DNA of 64,000 nt, from NCBI RefSeq assembly GCF_016509475.1, contig NC_057349.1:46207075-46271074 (forward strand), in the 5' to 3' direction. This document shows positions 33,180-45,306 of the stretch, piece by piece. Under the pieces are notes generated by a model that searched no databases, was not told the origin of the DNA, and saw nothing but the letters and a program-made list of their open reading frames with translations. Each line of letters opens with the position of its first letter. Position 1 is the first letter of the stretch. Source of the stretch: Prionailurus bengalensis (lineage: Eukaryota > Chordata > Mammalia > Carnivora > Felidae). Made by a program: the position numbers and the translations under genes.

Positions 33180-36100
33180 TGGCAATAAGTTTATTACTAT
33201 CAGTAATTACTTTAAATGCAAATGAACTGATTACTCTAATCAAAAAACACAGGATGGTTAAATGGCTTAAAAAATGACCATTCCATATGCTGCCTATAAG
33301 AGACTCACTTCAGACCTGAAAACAATTATAGACTGAAAGTAAAGGGATGGAAAAAGATATTCCAGGCAATGGAAGTGAAAAAAAAAAAAAAAGGCTAGGG
33401 TAGCAATACTTCTATTAGACTATATAGACTTAAAGTAAAACCTGTAATAATACACAAAGAAGGGCACTACAGAATGATAAAGGGAACAATACAACAAGAG
33501 GATATAATATCTGTAAAGATCTACACACTCAATATAGGAGCACATTATAAAGCAAATATTAACAGACATAAAGAGAGAAATTTCAAGTAATACAATAATA
33601 GTGGGTACTTTACCACCCCACTTACATCAATGGACAGATTATCCAGACAAAAATATCAATAAGGAAAATGTGGATTTGAACAACATATTAGACCAGATAG
33701 ACTGACACATATATAGAGACCATTCCAAATAAAAACAGCAGAACAAAAATTCTTTTCAAGTGCACATTTTTAAAAATTCTTTTCAAAATTCTTTTCAATT
33801 CTATAGGATAGCTCACATGTTAGGCTACAAAATAAGTCTCAATAAATTTGATTTGATATATAATGTATCTTTGCTGACCACAGCAGTATGCAATTAGATA
33901 TCAATTAAAAGAAAAAAAATGGAAAACAGAAATATGTAGAGGCTAAGCAGCATGTTCCTAAACAACCAATGGATTAACAACGAAGTCAAAGAGGAATTCA
34001 ACAAATATATGGAAGCAGATGAAAATGAAAACACAACAGTCCAAAATCTTTGGGACAAAGCAAAAGCAATTCTAAAAGTGATGTTTATATTGATACAGAT
34101 GGACATCAAGAAACAAGAATAATTTTAAATAAACAAATTAAACTTACACTTATGTTAGAAAAAAAAGCCCAATGTTAGAATAAAAAAATAAAGATCAGAG
34201 CAGAATAAAAACAAAAACAAACAAACAAATGAAAAAGGCCAATATCTAAAATGAATATAAAGGCAAAATCCCCAACAAAATATTGGCAAACCAAATTTGA
34301 TTTTACGTTAAAATATCATTCACCATGACCAAATGTGATTTTCCCAAGGATGCAAACATAGTTTGGTATCCACAAATCAATCAATGTTATCTACATTAAA
34401 AAATTAAAGATAATTATATAACTATTACAAAAGATATAGAAAAAGCATTAGAAAAAAATGAATGTCCATTCATGAAAAAAATGTCAACCCAGTGGGTTTA
34501 GAGGGGACATATCTCCCCTTATAAAGGGGGGGACATATCTCCACATAATAAAGCCCATGTATGATAAACATATATTTAACATCATACTCTATGGTGAAAA
34601 ACCGAAAGCTTTTCCTGTAAGATCAGGAAATAAGGATGTCTACTTTCACCACTTTTATTCACCATAGTGCTGGAAGTCCTACCCACAATAAGCAGATAAC
34701 AGAAGGCATACAAACTGATAAGGAAAACATAAAACTTTCACTATTTATAGATGATGCTAAATATATAGAAAATCCTAAAATCTCCCAAAAAGCTATTAGA
34801 ATAAATGAGTTCAGTAAACTTGCATAATCCAAATTTACAGAAATCTGTTGTGTATACATACACTAATAATCTAACAATAACAGAAATTAAGAAAGCAATA
34901 CCATTTAGAATTGTATCAAAAATAATGACATACTTAAGAATAAATTTAATAAAGGAGGTGAATATTGGTACTGTAAAAACTATAAGACACTGATAAAAAA
35001 ATGGAAAATGACACAAATAAATGAAATGATACATCATGTTTATGGGCTGGAAGAATTAATTTTGCTAAAATGTTCATACTGCCCAATGCAATCTATAGAT
35101 TCAATACAATCTCTATCAAAATACCAGTAGTATTTTTTACAAAACCAGAAAAAATAATACTAAAATTTGTATGGGACCATAAAACACCCTGAATAGCCAA
35201 AGCAATCTTGAGAAAGAAAAACAAATCTAGAGGCATCACAATCCTAAATTTCAAGATGTACTACAAAGCTATAAATATCAAAACAGTGTTGTACCGGCCT
35301 CAGAACAGACACACAGATCAATGGATTAAAATAGAGATCCCAGAAAAAAATGAGGTTCTATGGTCAATTACATCATAGGAGTCAAGAAAATACAATGGAG
35401 AAAATATCATTTCTTTAATAAATAGTGTTGCAAAACTGGACCACTTTCTTATACCACATACAGTATAAACTCAAAAGGAATTAAAGACTTAAATTTAAGA
35501 CCTGAAACTATAAAACTCCAAAAGAAAATATATGCATCATGCTTAGCAATGTTATTTTCTTTTTCTTTCTTTTTTTCTTTTTCTTTTTTTTTTGGATCTG
35601 TCTCTTCACGTTACATGGGCAACAAAAGCAAAACCATGAAATTAGGACTCTATCAAACTAAAATGATTTTGCACAGTTAAGGAAAATATAAACAAAATGA
35701 AGAAGCTACTGAATGGAAGCCTATATTTGCAACTTATATATTCATTAAATGTTAATATCCAAAATAGAATCATACAAATCAACACTAAAAACAAACCAAT
35801 GAAAAAATGGACAAAGGATCCGAATAGACATTTTGCCCAAAGAAGACATAGAGATAGCTAACATAAGAAATTACTCAATATCACTATTCATCAGAGAAAT
35901 GCAAATCAAGTCAGAATGAGAGATCACTTCACACCAGTCCGAAAGACTAATATCAAAAAGACAAGTAATAAAAAGTGTTGGTGAAGATGTGGAGAAAATG
36001 GAACCCTCGTGCACTATTGGTAGGCATAAAAATTGGTGCAGTTGCTATGAAAAACAGTATGAAGTTTCCTAAAAAAATTGAAAACAGAAATAACTTAAGA

Positions 36101-36300
36101 TCCAATAATTCTACTTCTGGGTATTTACCTGAATAAAATGAAAATAGTAATTCAAAATGATACATGCCTCTTATGTTTTGCAGCAAATCCAAAATATGGA
36201 AACAACCTCAATGTCCATCCATAGACAAATGGATAAGAAGATATTACATATATATATACACACACACACACAATGGAATAGTACCCAGCCATGGAAAGAA
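33180..36300 (+). pseudogene. L1-C ORF2 remnant
   Basis: The endonuclease part starts about 33180 (aatggcaataagtttattac). The RT catalytic box reads F-I-D-D (34744-34755): both aspartates remain, and the alanine before them is replaced by Ile. A pyrimidine tract (35568-35594) has expanded in the C-terminal part. A local duplication of ggggacatatctcc (about 34503-34542) adds about 27 bp. Stops throughout. Confidence 0.82.
36240..36273. repeat. TA/CA microsatellite in the L1-C 3' region
   Basis: atatatatacacacacacaca, at the same L1 position as 9681 and 14760. Confidence 0.9.
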
Positions 36301-36720
36301 TGAAATATTACTATTTGCAAGATGGATAGACATGGAGAATTATGCTAAGTGAATTAAATCAGACATAGACAAATACCATACGATTTCATGTACATGTGGA
36401 ATCTTTAAAGCAAAACAGAAGGACAAATAAAACAAAAACAGACTTATAAATACAGAAAACAAAGTTTTCTGAAGGGAGGGGTGTGAGTAGATGAAGAGGA
36501 TTAAGAGGTACAAACTTCTTGTCATAAAATAATTAAGTCAGGTAAGTAAAGTAGTGCATAGGGAATATTGTCAATAATATTGTAATAACTTTGTAAGGTA
36601 ACAGATGGTAACTAAATTTAATGTGGTGATCATTTCATAATGTGTATAGATGTTGAATCATTATACTGTACACCTGAAACTAATATAATATTGTATGTCA
36701 ACTATACTTCAATTAAAAAA

Positions 36721-36944
36721 ATGTCAGTTTATAATGGTCCTTTTTATAAAGATATATTTGAATTATAGAATTCTGGGCACAAACAACTGGAACTGGAAAA
36801 GGGCCAATTGTTTAATTATTTTCCAAATAACCAGAAGTAAGTCTCTTTCAATAGGAAAAAATAAAAATCTTAGACTTTTCTATCCCTTATATACCCAAAA
36901 GGAGGGAGTTTTGAATCATATGTACTTCTATATTTAGTTTTTTG
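36721..36944. other. Unassigned DNA between two L1s
   Basis: No gene. An 80-codon chance frame crosses it. Confidence 0.5.
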
Positions 36945-38275
36945 AACTCCATACTGGTTTCCATAATGCGTGCATCAATTTACATTCCTACCAACAGTAA
37001 ACAAGGGTTTGTTTTTTTTCCCACCACATCCTCATCAACACTTTAAAAAATATATATTATAGACATCTTAACAGGTATGGTATTTCATCATGGTTATCAT
37101 TTGCACCTCCAAAATGATTATTAATGTTAGGAATGTTTTCATACAGCTGTTGTCCATTTGTATGTCTTCTTGGGAAAAATGTCTATTCAGATCCTTTTGC
37201 CCACTTTTAATAGAGTTGTTTTTATTCTACTCAGTTTTATGAGTTCCTTTTATATTTTATTTATTTAAAAAGTTTATTTATTCATTTTGAGAGAGAGAGT
37301 GCAGGCAGGGGAGGGACAGAGAAGGAGGGAGAGATAGAATGCCAAGCAGGCCCTACACTGTCAGTACAGAGCCAGATGCAAGGCTAGGGCTTATGAACCA
37401 TGAGATAATGACCTGAGCCAAAATGAAGAGTCAGACGCTTAACTGACTGAGCTACCTGGGTGCCTCAAGTTCCTTATATATTTTATATAGTCACCCCTTC
37501 CCAGATATATGGCTTGCAATTATTTTCCCCCCATTCATAAGGCTTCTTTTCACTTTGTTCATTATTTCCTTTGCTGTGCAGAAGCTGTTTAGTTTGATGT
37601 CATCCCACTTGTTTAATTTTGTTTTGTTGCCTGAAATTTGCATGTAATGGCCAAAAATCGTTGCCAAGTCCAAATCCGTACCTTGAAGAGATATCTGTGT
37701 TCTCATGTTTGTTGCAGCATTACTCAAAATACCCAAGATATGGAAACAAACTAATTGTCCATTGACAGAATAGATGTGTGATATACATATATAGAAATAT
37801 TATGTTATTCATAAAAAAAACCTTGCCATTTGTAACAACATGGATGAACCTGGAAAACGTTAGGCTAAGTGAAATAAGCCAGACACAAAAAGAAGCTTCA
37901 CGCTCTCACTTACATGTGAAATCTAAAAAAGTCAAATACATGGAAGCAGAGAGAACAGTAGTTATCAGGAAAAGGGAGAGGGGAGAAAGGAAGAGATAAT
38001 TTGTCAACGGGTACAAAGTTGCAGTATGTAGGGCAAATAAGTCTAGAAATCTCATGTATAGCATGATGGTTGTAGTTAGTAATACATTATTAAATAGTGG
38101 AAATTTGCTAACAGTAAATTTCATGTGCCATCATCTCACACACACAGAAACAGTAACTTTGTGAAAAGGTACATTAACTTGACTACAATAACCATTTTAC
38201 TACATATACCAAATCATGTTGTACACCTTAAATATATACAATTTTTATTAAAAATAAAATTAAAGTAGGGGATCA
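36945..38275. mobile_element. Old L1 3' end with 5' inversion (twin priming)
   Basis: 36945 to about 37678 is ORF2 sequence on the - strand (read on + as ctgtgcagaagctgtttagt and similar). From about 37680 to 38275 the sequence is the next part of L1 on the + strand, from gaagagatatctgtgttctc through the 3'UTR to tgtacaccttaaatatatac and an A-rich tail. Two abutting, opposite, consecutive L1 segments are the mark of twin-primed integration. A SINE interrupts the inverted arm. Confidence 0.85.
37261..37467 (-). mobile_element. Felid CAN-SINE in the inverted L1 arm
   Basis: GA-rich stretch then gagctacctgggtgcctc. Target-site duplication of 19 bp with one mismatch (37242-37260 and 37468-37486, agttcctt..atattttat). 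Confidence 0.93.
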
Positions 38276-38434
38276 ACATGATTAGTAAAAAGTAGAGCTC
38301 CCAGGCTTTATGTCTGAGACATAAATGTGTAATATCAGTGTCATTTATGTAAATAAATGAATCCAGGCAAGATCATTTTTATCTTGGTCTTAAATTGATG
38401 TGTCCCTGAGAGTGGACATGAAATGGTTACTTTT

Positions 38435-38636
38435 TTTTGTTAGTTTCATTTATTTTGAGAGAGAGAAAGAATGACCAGGGAAGGGGCAGAGAGAGAGAGA
38501 GAGGGATAGAGAGAATCCCAAGCAGGCTCCACATGCTGTCAGCACAGAGCCCAATGTGGACTCATGAAATGGGAGATCATGACCTGAGCTGAAATCAAGA
38601 TTCAGGTGCTTCACCAACTGAACCACCCAGTCACCC
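38435..38636 (-). mobile_element. Felid CAN-SINE
   Basis: T tail, GA stretch, ends accacccagtcaccc. Imperfect duplication tgaaatggttactttt (38419-38434) and tgaaatgattacatttt (38637-38653). Confidence 0.9.
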
Positions 38637-38653
38637 TGAAATGATTACATTTT

Positions 38654-39916
38654 AAAATAATATAGGACTATAGCCAATGGGCCGTTTGCTTAATATTGCC
38701 TACTGGAATTACAAAAATCTTTATAATAAGAGAAGAGTTTCAGTCATTGGTATGGTTGCACTTCAAATATAACATAGATAACTTTAAAGTCCTACTTTTA
38801 TTTTTTTAATGTCTGCATTGTTTTATTGTGTAACACGACTCTCTCTTATCAGGCTGCTCTTCTCAGGGTAGCTGCCCCATTTACTTCCCCACCTGCCTAC
38901 TTTGACATCGTGCATTCAGGTATCATCTTTCTTCCACTTATATGGCACCCTCTCTTTTTGAACTCATCTATCATCCATAATTCAAGGTTTAATTACAGTT
39001 CTTTGTTTATAGAACTCCAGTTATTCTAAGCTACAAGAATTATATTCCTTGCACCGCTAATGAACTTTTATGCTATATAAAACTAATTAGCATACATCTA
39101 CTATGTTATTAAATGATTGATAGTTTTAGAGCCCTAAATAGATTAAAAACTCCACCATCAAGACACTGGGATACACAGATTAGCCATGGCAAAGGACAGA
39201 GTACATAGTGGTAACACAGAAACACAGTAAACAATAGTTTATTGGCTCAGTAATTCATTTATTCACCAATTCCCACCATTTCTGGCAGTGGTGATGGCAA
39301 ATTTACATTTTCTGTGTATTAAAAGTTGTGTAGAAATTTCTGATTCTGGTAGCAAAGAAATGGGACCAGATTTACTCTTTCGCATTAAACAAGTAGAAAA
39401 CCAGATACAACTTACATAAAACTTTTTTTTTGTTTGTTTTTTCAGATACTGAACAACTGAGAGAAAGGAACTATGACCTTTGAGAAAAGATAATTACCTA
39501 ATTGCCCGGGGTACTTTCCAGACCACAAGGGAGAAAAAAGAAACAGTCAGGCAATCATGCTGAGTCAAAGAGACAGGGATTCAAATTCAGGGAGCCCAGC
39601 TTGCCTAGAATTTGTAGGCAGAATCTCTGAGAGAAGGAAACTGTCAGAGATATTTAGAGGGTTCTCCTTGAGTCTCATGCTGAGTACTGATCTGTACTGA
39701 ATGCCACTGGTGACCAGTAAGCCAAACAATTTCCTGAGTTTTGACAGGAATGGGAACAGTTTGTACTGGTCAGGGTAGAAAAGCTTCTTAATATATAGAT
39801 CATTGAGCAGAGTCCCCAAACTGAGATTGTTCTAGAGTGAGACAATTAGCCATATATTAAATAAAAACTGTGTCCCATAACACAGCCCAGCAGTGATTTA
39901 AGAAAGCAAACACCAA
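38654..39916. other. Unassigned noncoding DNA
   Basis: No exon or repeat recognised. Confidence 0.5.
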
Positions 39917-40150
39917 GGGTGCCTGGGTGGCTCAGTCAGTTTTGCATCTGACTTCTGCTCAGGTCATTATCTCATGGTTTATGAGCTCCGGCCCTGCACT
40001 GGGCTCACTGCTATCAGCACAAAGCCTGCTTTGGATCCTCTGTCCTCCTCTCTCTCTGCCCCTCACCCCCACCTCTCTCCCTCAAAAACAAACAAACAAA
40101 CAAACAAAAAACAAAAAACAAAAAAAACTTTAAAAAATAAAATAAAAACC
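39917..40150 (+). mobile_element. Felid CAN-SINE
   Basis: Head gggtgcctgggtggctcagt. The tail is an unusual (CAAA)n run (aacaaacaaacaaacaaaca) before the A-rich end. Flanking duplication is uncertain. Confidence 0.9.
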
Positions 40151-40200
40151 TGACACCCAGGACCCAGCAAAGTAAAATGCACAGTGCACAGCAACCAGTT

Positions 40201-40202
40201 GA

Positions 40203-40246
<44 letters not shown>

Positions 40247-40247
40247 A
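40201..40247. repeat. (GAAA)n tetranucleotide microsatellite
   Basis: About 12 uninterrupted GAAA units. Good candidate for length polymorphism. Confidence 0.98.
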
Positions 40248-41614
40248 CCAGGAAGGCAAAGAAGTGGGAAATGATAAACTATACTCTGAAGAAAACTCAA
40301 TAAACAAAAGGACACATAAGTGACAAATGTGATGCATTTAATAAGAAAGTAAAACTTTATGGTTAATATGATCTATATTTTAAGTATAGATGAAAATATG
40401 CAAATGTCAGGAGATAAATTAAAAATATAAAATAAATCCAAATGAACTGTAACAGATAAAAGCATATTCTCTGAAATGAAAAATACACTTTATTTTTTAC
40501 ATATGGTATGAGGAACTGTTTGAGGTTTCCCTTTTTTTCATATAGCTGTGTAATTGTCTCAGAGCCATTTGTTACAAAGACTATTGTTTCCACTATTGAC
40601 TTGCCTTTGCATCTTTACTGAAAATCAACTAATCATATATAAATTATGTCATATACAGCATACATGTCTATATGTCTATCAAAAATGCCTATATGTCACT
40701 GGAATCTATTGTTGGAATTGATTTATATGACTATTGTTTCTCCAATACCATACTTACATGATTATTGTAGCTCTAAGATTTGAAAACAGCTACTTTGAAT
40801 CCCTTATTTTGAATGGTGTTTCAATCTTTACAGCATTCCAAAATTTCAATGCACAAATGCAAAAAAAAAAACAAAACTGACATATACGTGCTCAGAAAAT
40901 ATGGTTTCTCTCAGCTTACTAACCCTCAGAAAAGTCTAAGATTAAAATGAAAAGTTCCATTAAAAACACAAAAATTGGTTTTGATCTGAGTGGGATTCTT
41001 TCAAATATCTATTTGCTGAGTAATTTTTTTTCAGTTTTCTCTCAAGTGAGAAAAGCATATTAATTTGTTCAAGCTTATTTTATCTTTGATATTTATGTTT
41101 ATTATTTTTCCTATACTTTTCATTCCCAATATATACCCCAAGATGGTTTCACACCGAGTTTTCTTCCTAGTATATTATTGAATGCTTCATTTTCAGAATC
41201 TTGCAATTTCATACTAATTGCTGTCATTAACGTATCATTTACATATCTGCTAATTCTTACAGGATGAAAGGCTTGAGAAATGAGTAACTGTCTTGAGAAA
41301 AGGAAGATGATTGTAATAAGACCAATGACAAAATTTCTTATGTGAATTTAAAATAAATGAAAACTTAATTATAGCACATAAATTTATGTAAGAAGCATGA
41401 AATGACTAGGTTGTCATTGTAAACAACAAAATATAAAACCAATGTCTTTGTTTTATTCATTTATTTATAAGTGGCTTTGCAGCAAATATATTAAAACCAA
41501 GTTCTATTTTCTATAAAATTTATACCTGGCCCATTACATTACATTTAACAATAATGCTATATAATATTGAAAAAAAATATTCTTAATTATTGAGTACCCC
41601 CAAAAATGCTGGTT
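40248..41614. other. Unassigned AT-rich DNA
   Basis: No gene or clear repeat. Confidence 0.5.
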
Positions 41615-41630
41615 TTAGCACCATGCTTTA

Positions 41631-41824
41631 AAGCATTTTTTTTAATGTTTACTTATTTATTTGACGGGGGTGGGCAGAGATAGAGGGAAACGAATCCCAA
41701 GCAGGCTCTGTGCTGTCGGTGCAGAGAACCCCCATGCAGGGCTCAAACTCACAAACTGTGACATCATGACCTGAGCTAAAACGAAGAGTCAGATGCTTAA
41801 CCGAGTGAGCCATCCATGTGCACC
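41631..41824 (-). mobile_element. Felid CAN-SINE, first of two stacked at one target
   Basis: Ends gagccatccatgtgcacc, lacking the GA run of most copies. Flanked by ttagcaccatgcttta at 41615-41630 and 41825-41840. Confidence 0.92.
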
Positions 41825-41840
41825 TTAGCACCATGCTTTA

Positions 41841-42059
41841 TTTATTTTTTTTTTATTTTTAAAAAGTGTTTATTTATTTTTGAGAGAGACAGAGCATGAG
41901 TAGGGGAGGAACAAAGAGAAAGGGAGACAGAATCCGAAGCAGGCTCTAGGCTCTGAGCTGTCAGCGCAAAGCCTGATGTGGGGCTCAAACTCACAAACCA
42001 TGAGATCATGACCTGAGCCGAAGTCGGATGCTTAGCCGACTGAGCCACCCAGGCACCCC
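41841..42059 (-). mobile_element. Felid CAN-SINE, second at the same target
   Basis: Ends gccacccaggcacccc. Flanked by the same target sequence at 41825-41840 and a third copy agcaccatgcttta at 42060-42073. Confidence 0.94.
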
Positions 42060-42141
42060 AGCACCATGCTTTAAAATAGGAATCCCTTATAGAAAAAAAC
42101 AAACAAAACAAAACAAAAAACAAAAAAACCCCAACTATCTC

Positions 42142-42350
42142 AGGGTGCCTGGGTGGCTCAGTTCATTAAGCATCTGACTCCTGATTTGGGCTCAGGTCAT
42201 GATCTCATGGTTTGTGAGTCTAAGCTCTACATCAGGCTCTCTACTGTCAGCATAGAGCTTGCTTGGAATTTTCTGTCCGCCCCCTCTCTCTCTGTTCCTC
42301 CCCTGCTCATGCTCTCTGTCTCTCTCTCTCTCAAAAATAAATAAATTTTT
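42142..42350 (+). mobile_element. Felid CAN-SINE
   Basis: Head gggtgcctgggtggctcagt, CT-rich end and a short AAATAAAT tail that runs straight into the T-rich tail of an antisense L1. Confidence 0.92.
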
Positions 42351-42352
42351 TT

Positions 42353-42790
42353 TCAGTTTTATTTTTTTTAATTTTTTTTTAATATATGAAATTTATTGAC
42401 AAATTGGTTTCCATACAACACCCAGTGCTCATCCCAAAAGGTGCCCTCCTCAATACCCATCACCCACCCTCTCCTCCCTCCCACCCCCCATCAACCCTCA
42501 GTTTGTTCTCAGTTTTTAACAGTCTCTTATGCTTTGGCTCTCTCCCACTCTAACCTCTTTTTTTTTTTTTCCTTCCCCTCCCCCATGGGTTCCTGTTAAG
42601 TTTCTCAGGATCCACATAAGAGTGAAACCATATGGTATCTGTCTTTCTCTGTATGGCTTATTTCACTTAGCATCACACTCTCCAGTTCCATCCACGTTGC
42701 TACAAAAGGCCATCAACTGATGAATGGATAAAGAAAATGTGGTTTATATACACAATGGAATACTACGTGGCAATGAGAAAAAATAAATAA
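42353..42790. mobile_element. Young L1 3' end with 5' inversion
   Basis: 42353 to about 42707 is the L1 3'UTR and ORF2 end on the - strand, with its A tail as T runs near 42353-42385. From about 42708 the + strand segment caactgatgaatggataaag to tacgtggcaatgag is the immediately preceding part of L1. Adjacent opposite segments indicate twin priming. The 3'UTR is well preserved. Confidence 0.85.
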
Positions 42791-43289
42791 AATTTTTTTA
42801 AAAAAAGAAAGAAATTAAATTTGTAAGCAGAAAGTAGAGCCAGAGCAGAATTCTCATGCTCAATTTTTGTTGTTGTTGTTGTTTCTTGGTCTTTTCAATA
42901 ACCCTCCAATTTCTAGCCTCAACTTTGAACCATAAATCAACAGCACTCACTCAAGGTCTAAAATCACTGAAAAATTAAACTGGTGAATCTTTATCTTCTT
43001 TAATATTGAGGCTGTGTTATAATAAGCTTTCCTTCTATGTTTCTTCAACACCTACATGTTAGATCTTTAGTTTTTAGAGAATTTTTCCATACCTTAGGCG
43101 TTCAGGAGCTTTTACATTTCTCTTACCATTTTGCTTTTTCTCAAAATATTTTATATTTACCCCTCTGATTAACTTTAAATTTTTGAAATATTTCTGGTTT
43201 GATTTTAGTGTTTAGTTTTATACATTTTATAAAACCATACAGTTACAGAATTCAGTAACAGGTGTTTGATAGAACACTAGCAATTAGCA
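42791..43289. other. Unassigned DNA
   Basis: No gene. Contains a short TTG/TTGTTG run near 42869. Confidence 0.5.
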
Positions 43290-44040
43290 GGGACATTTTG
43301 GCATTTGCTGTAATAGGTAAAATATTTGAACAGACACCTCAAGAATTATATACTTCAGGAAGATATAAAATTTGTCAGTAAATACGTTTTAAAAAGATGC
43401 TCAACATTGGTAGCCTTCAGGAAAATGTGAAGACCTTTGTGAAATTCCACTATGCACATATTAGTATGACTTTTTAAAAAATGTTAGAAATAATGTAGAG
43501 CAATTGTAAACAGTATACACTGCTGATGAGAGTGTAAAATGGTACAACCAGTTTTGAAAATTGACAGTTACCTATTTAATTCAACATACACTTACCATAT
43601 GACCCAGGAATCTTATTCCTAGGTTTTAGCCAAGAGAAATAAAATTTGTATCAACACAAGGATATGCACACCTAAATAGTAATTGCAGCATGATTTATAA
43701 TAACTCAGAACTGAAAACTATGGTATATCCACAAAGCTAACACCACTTAGAAATAAGGAGAAGCGAACTATTGATATATGCAACAAGATGCATGAATTTG
43801 CAAAGCATTTTGACAAAATAAAGCCAATTCAAAAGGATATTTAGGGTAGGATTCCGCTTATTTGAAATTATAAGGCAGGACAAACCAACTGATAATCCCA
43901 GAGAAAAGATGAGATATTACCTGGGGTTGGTACTTGTTTGGGTTCACTGAAAAAGGACCGTAGAGATATTTTAGGGGCAATAAAAATATTGATTAAAAAG
44001 GTACATATGTTTCCCAAAGTTTATCAAACTCCACATTTAT
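43290..44040 (+). mobile_element. Very old L1 3' fragment
   Basis: Order of traces (gatgctcaacattggtagcc; cactgctgatgagagtgtaa; ccatatgacccaggaatctt; tgcagcatgatttataataa) follows the L1 ORF2 end. Strongly diverged; ends near the SINE at 44041. Confidence 0.7.
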
Positions 44041-44272
44041 TTTTTTTTATTTATTTTTTATTTTTTTTTCAACGTTTATTTATTTTTGGGACAGAGAGAG
44101 ACAGAGCATGAACGGGGGAGGGGCAGAGAGAGAGGGAGACACAGAATCGGAAACAGGCTCCAGGCTCCGAGCCATCAGCCCAGAGCCCGACGCGGGGCTC
44201 GAACTCACGGACCGCGAGATCGTGACCTGGCTGAAGTCGGACGCTTAACCGACTGCGCCACCCAGGCGCCCC
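44041..44272 (-). mobile_element. Young felid CAN-SINE
   Basis: Near consensus with many CpGs kept (ccgacgcggggctcgaactc; gactgcgccacccaggcgcc). Perfect 16-bp target-site duplication caaactccacatttat (44025-44040 and 44273-44288). Confidence 0.97.
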
Positions 44273-44666
44273 CAAACTCCACATTTATAATGAATGTACT
44301 GAGATCCAGGGAAGATGGCAAAGAAAGAGGACCTTACTAAGCTTGCCTCATCCCATGGACTCAACTAGATAACCCAGAAAATGATCCAAAGGTTGGCAGA
44401 ACAAACTTCACAATTAAATATAGAGAAAAGACCACATCGAAGAGGCTAGGAAGGAAGGGAAGAGATGCAGTGGGAAGCTAAACTAACTAGGAGGGCTGTC
44501 CACAGAAAGGAAGGAAGCCTTGGCACAGAGAGAGGAGAGAAACAGGCCCTCACACTAAGCAGCCCATGCAGGGAAGGCAAATCCCCATATCATTTGATTT
44601 TGAAAACCAGAGGGGCCAAACTTTGTGAGTTCTTATAATCAATAGTACTTCAAACTCAGCATTTTT

Positions 44667-44864
44667 TGTAAATGTCTATTTATTTTTGAGAGCGTGAGTG
44701 TGAACGGGGGAGGGGCAGAGAAAGAGAGGGAGACAGAAGATCTGAAGTGGGCTCTGCACTGACAGCGGCAAGCCTGATTCAGGGCTTGACCTCCCAAACT
44801 GAACCACGAGATCATGACCTGAGCTGAAGTAGGACACTTAACTGACTGAGCCACCCAGTCACCC
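44667..44864 (-). mobile_element. Felid CAN-SINE in the L1-G 5'UTR
   Basis: GA-rich part, ends gccacccagtcacccc. Imperfect duplications aaactcagcattttt and aaacccagaatttc flank it. Confidence 0.9.
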
Positions 44865-45306
44865 CAAAACCCAGAATTTCAAAAATCAGTGACCTCCACT
44901 TTGGGGGAGTTGGGAGGGTGAGAGGAAACGGCATCCCTGCCCTTAAAGAAACAACACAAAAGAGCCCAAAAAGATATACCATAGCAGCAGCAATTTGAAA
45001 AATGCCTGGGGTGTATGGGGGAAAGAGTGGTTTGCTAACCTCAGAGCCTGTTCTGGAGGGACAAAGATCCTTGGGAGATTCCTCCAGAAACAAAGGAGAT
45101 GGCAGGTGCCATTTCACACTCCCATATAAGTATATGTATATATACTTATATACATATATATACACACCCGCATATAAGTACACAGCCACCTGAGGGAAAC
45201 AGTGCAATGTCAACACTTGACACAAACACCATACATTTCACCACAACCACCGCCCCCCCCCACCGTCGGGGTTGGGCAGATGTCACCCTAGCTGCCCCAG
45301 CGAGGC

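Larger units (their letters stand above)
30985..36720 (+). mobile_element. Old full-length-type L1 (L1-C)
   Basis: Begins near tgacgatcctgagtacacct with a 5'UTR, followed by ORF1 (about 31890-32760), a long inter-ORF spacer, ORF2 from about 33180 and a 3' end at about 36700-36720 (tgtatgtcaactatacttca). It has the same architecture as L1-A, including the cacagacacacaaag 5'UTR block, so it belongs to the same or a close family. It carries no internal SINE. All frames are broken, and the longest open piece in ORF2 is under 100 codons. Confidence 0.87.
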
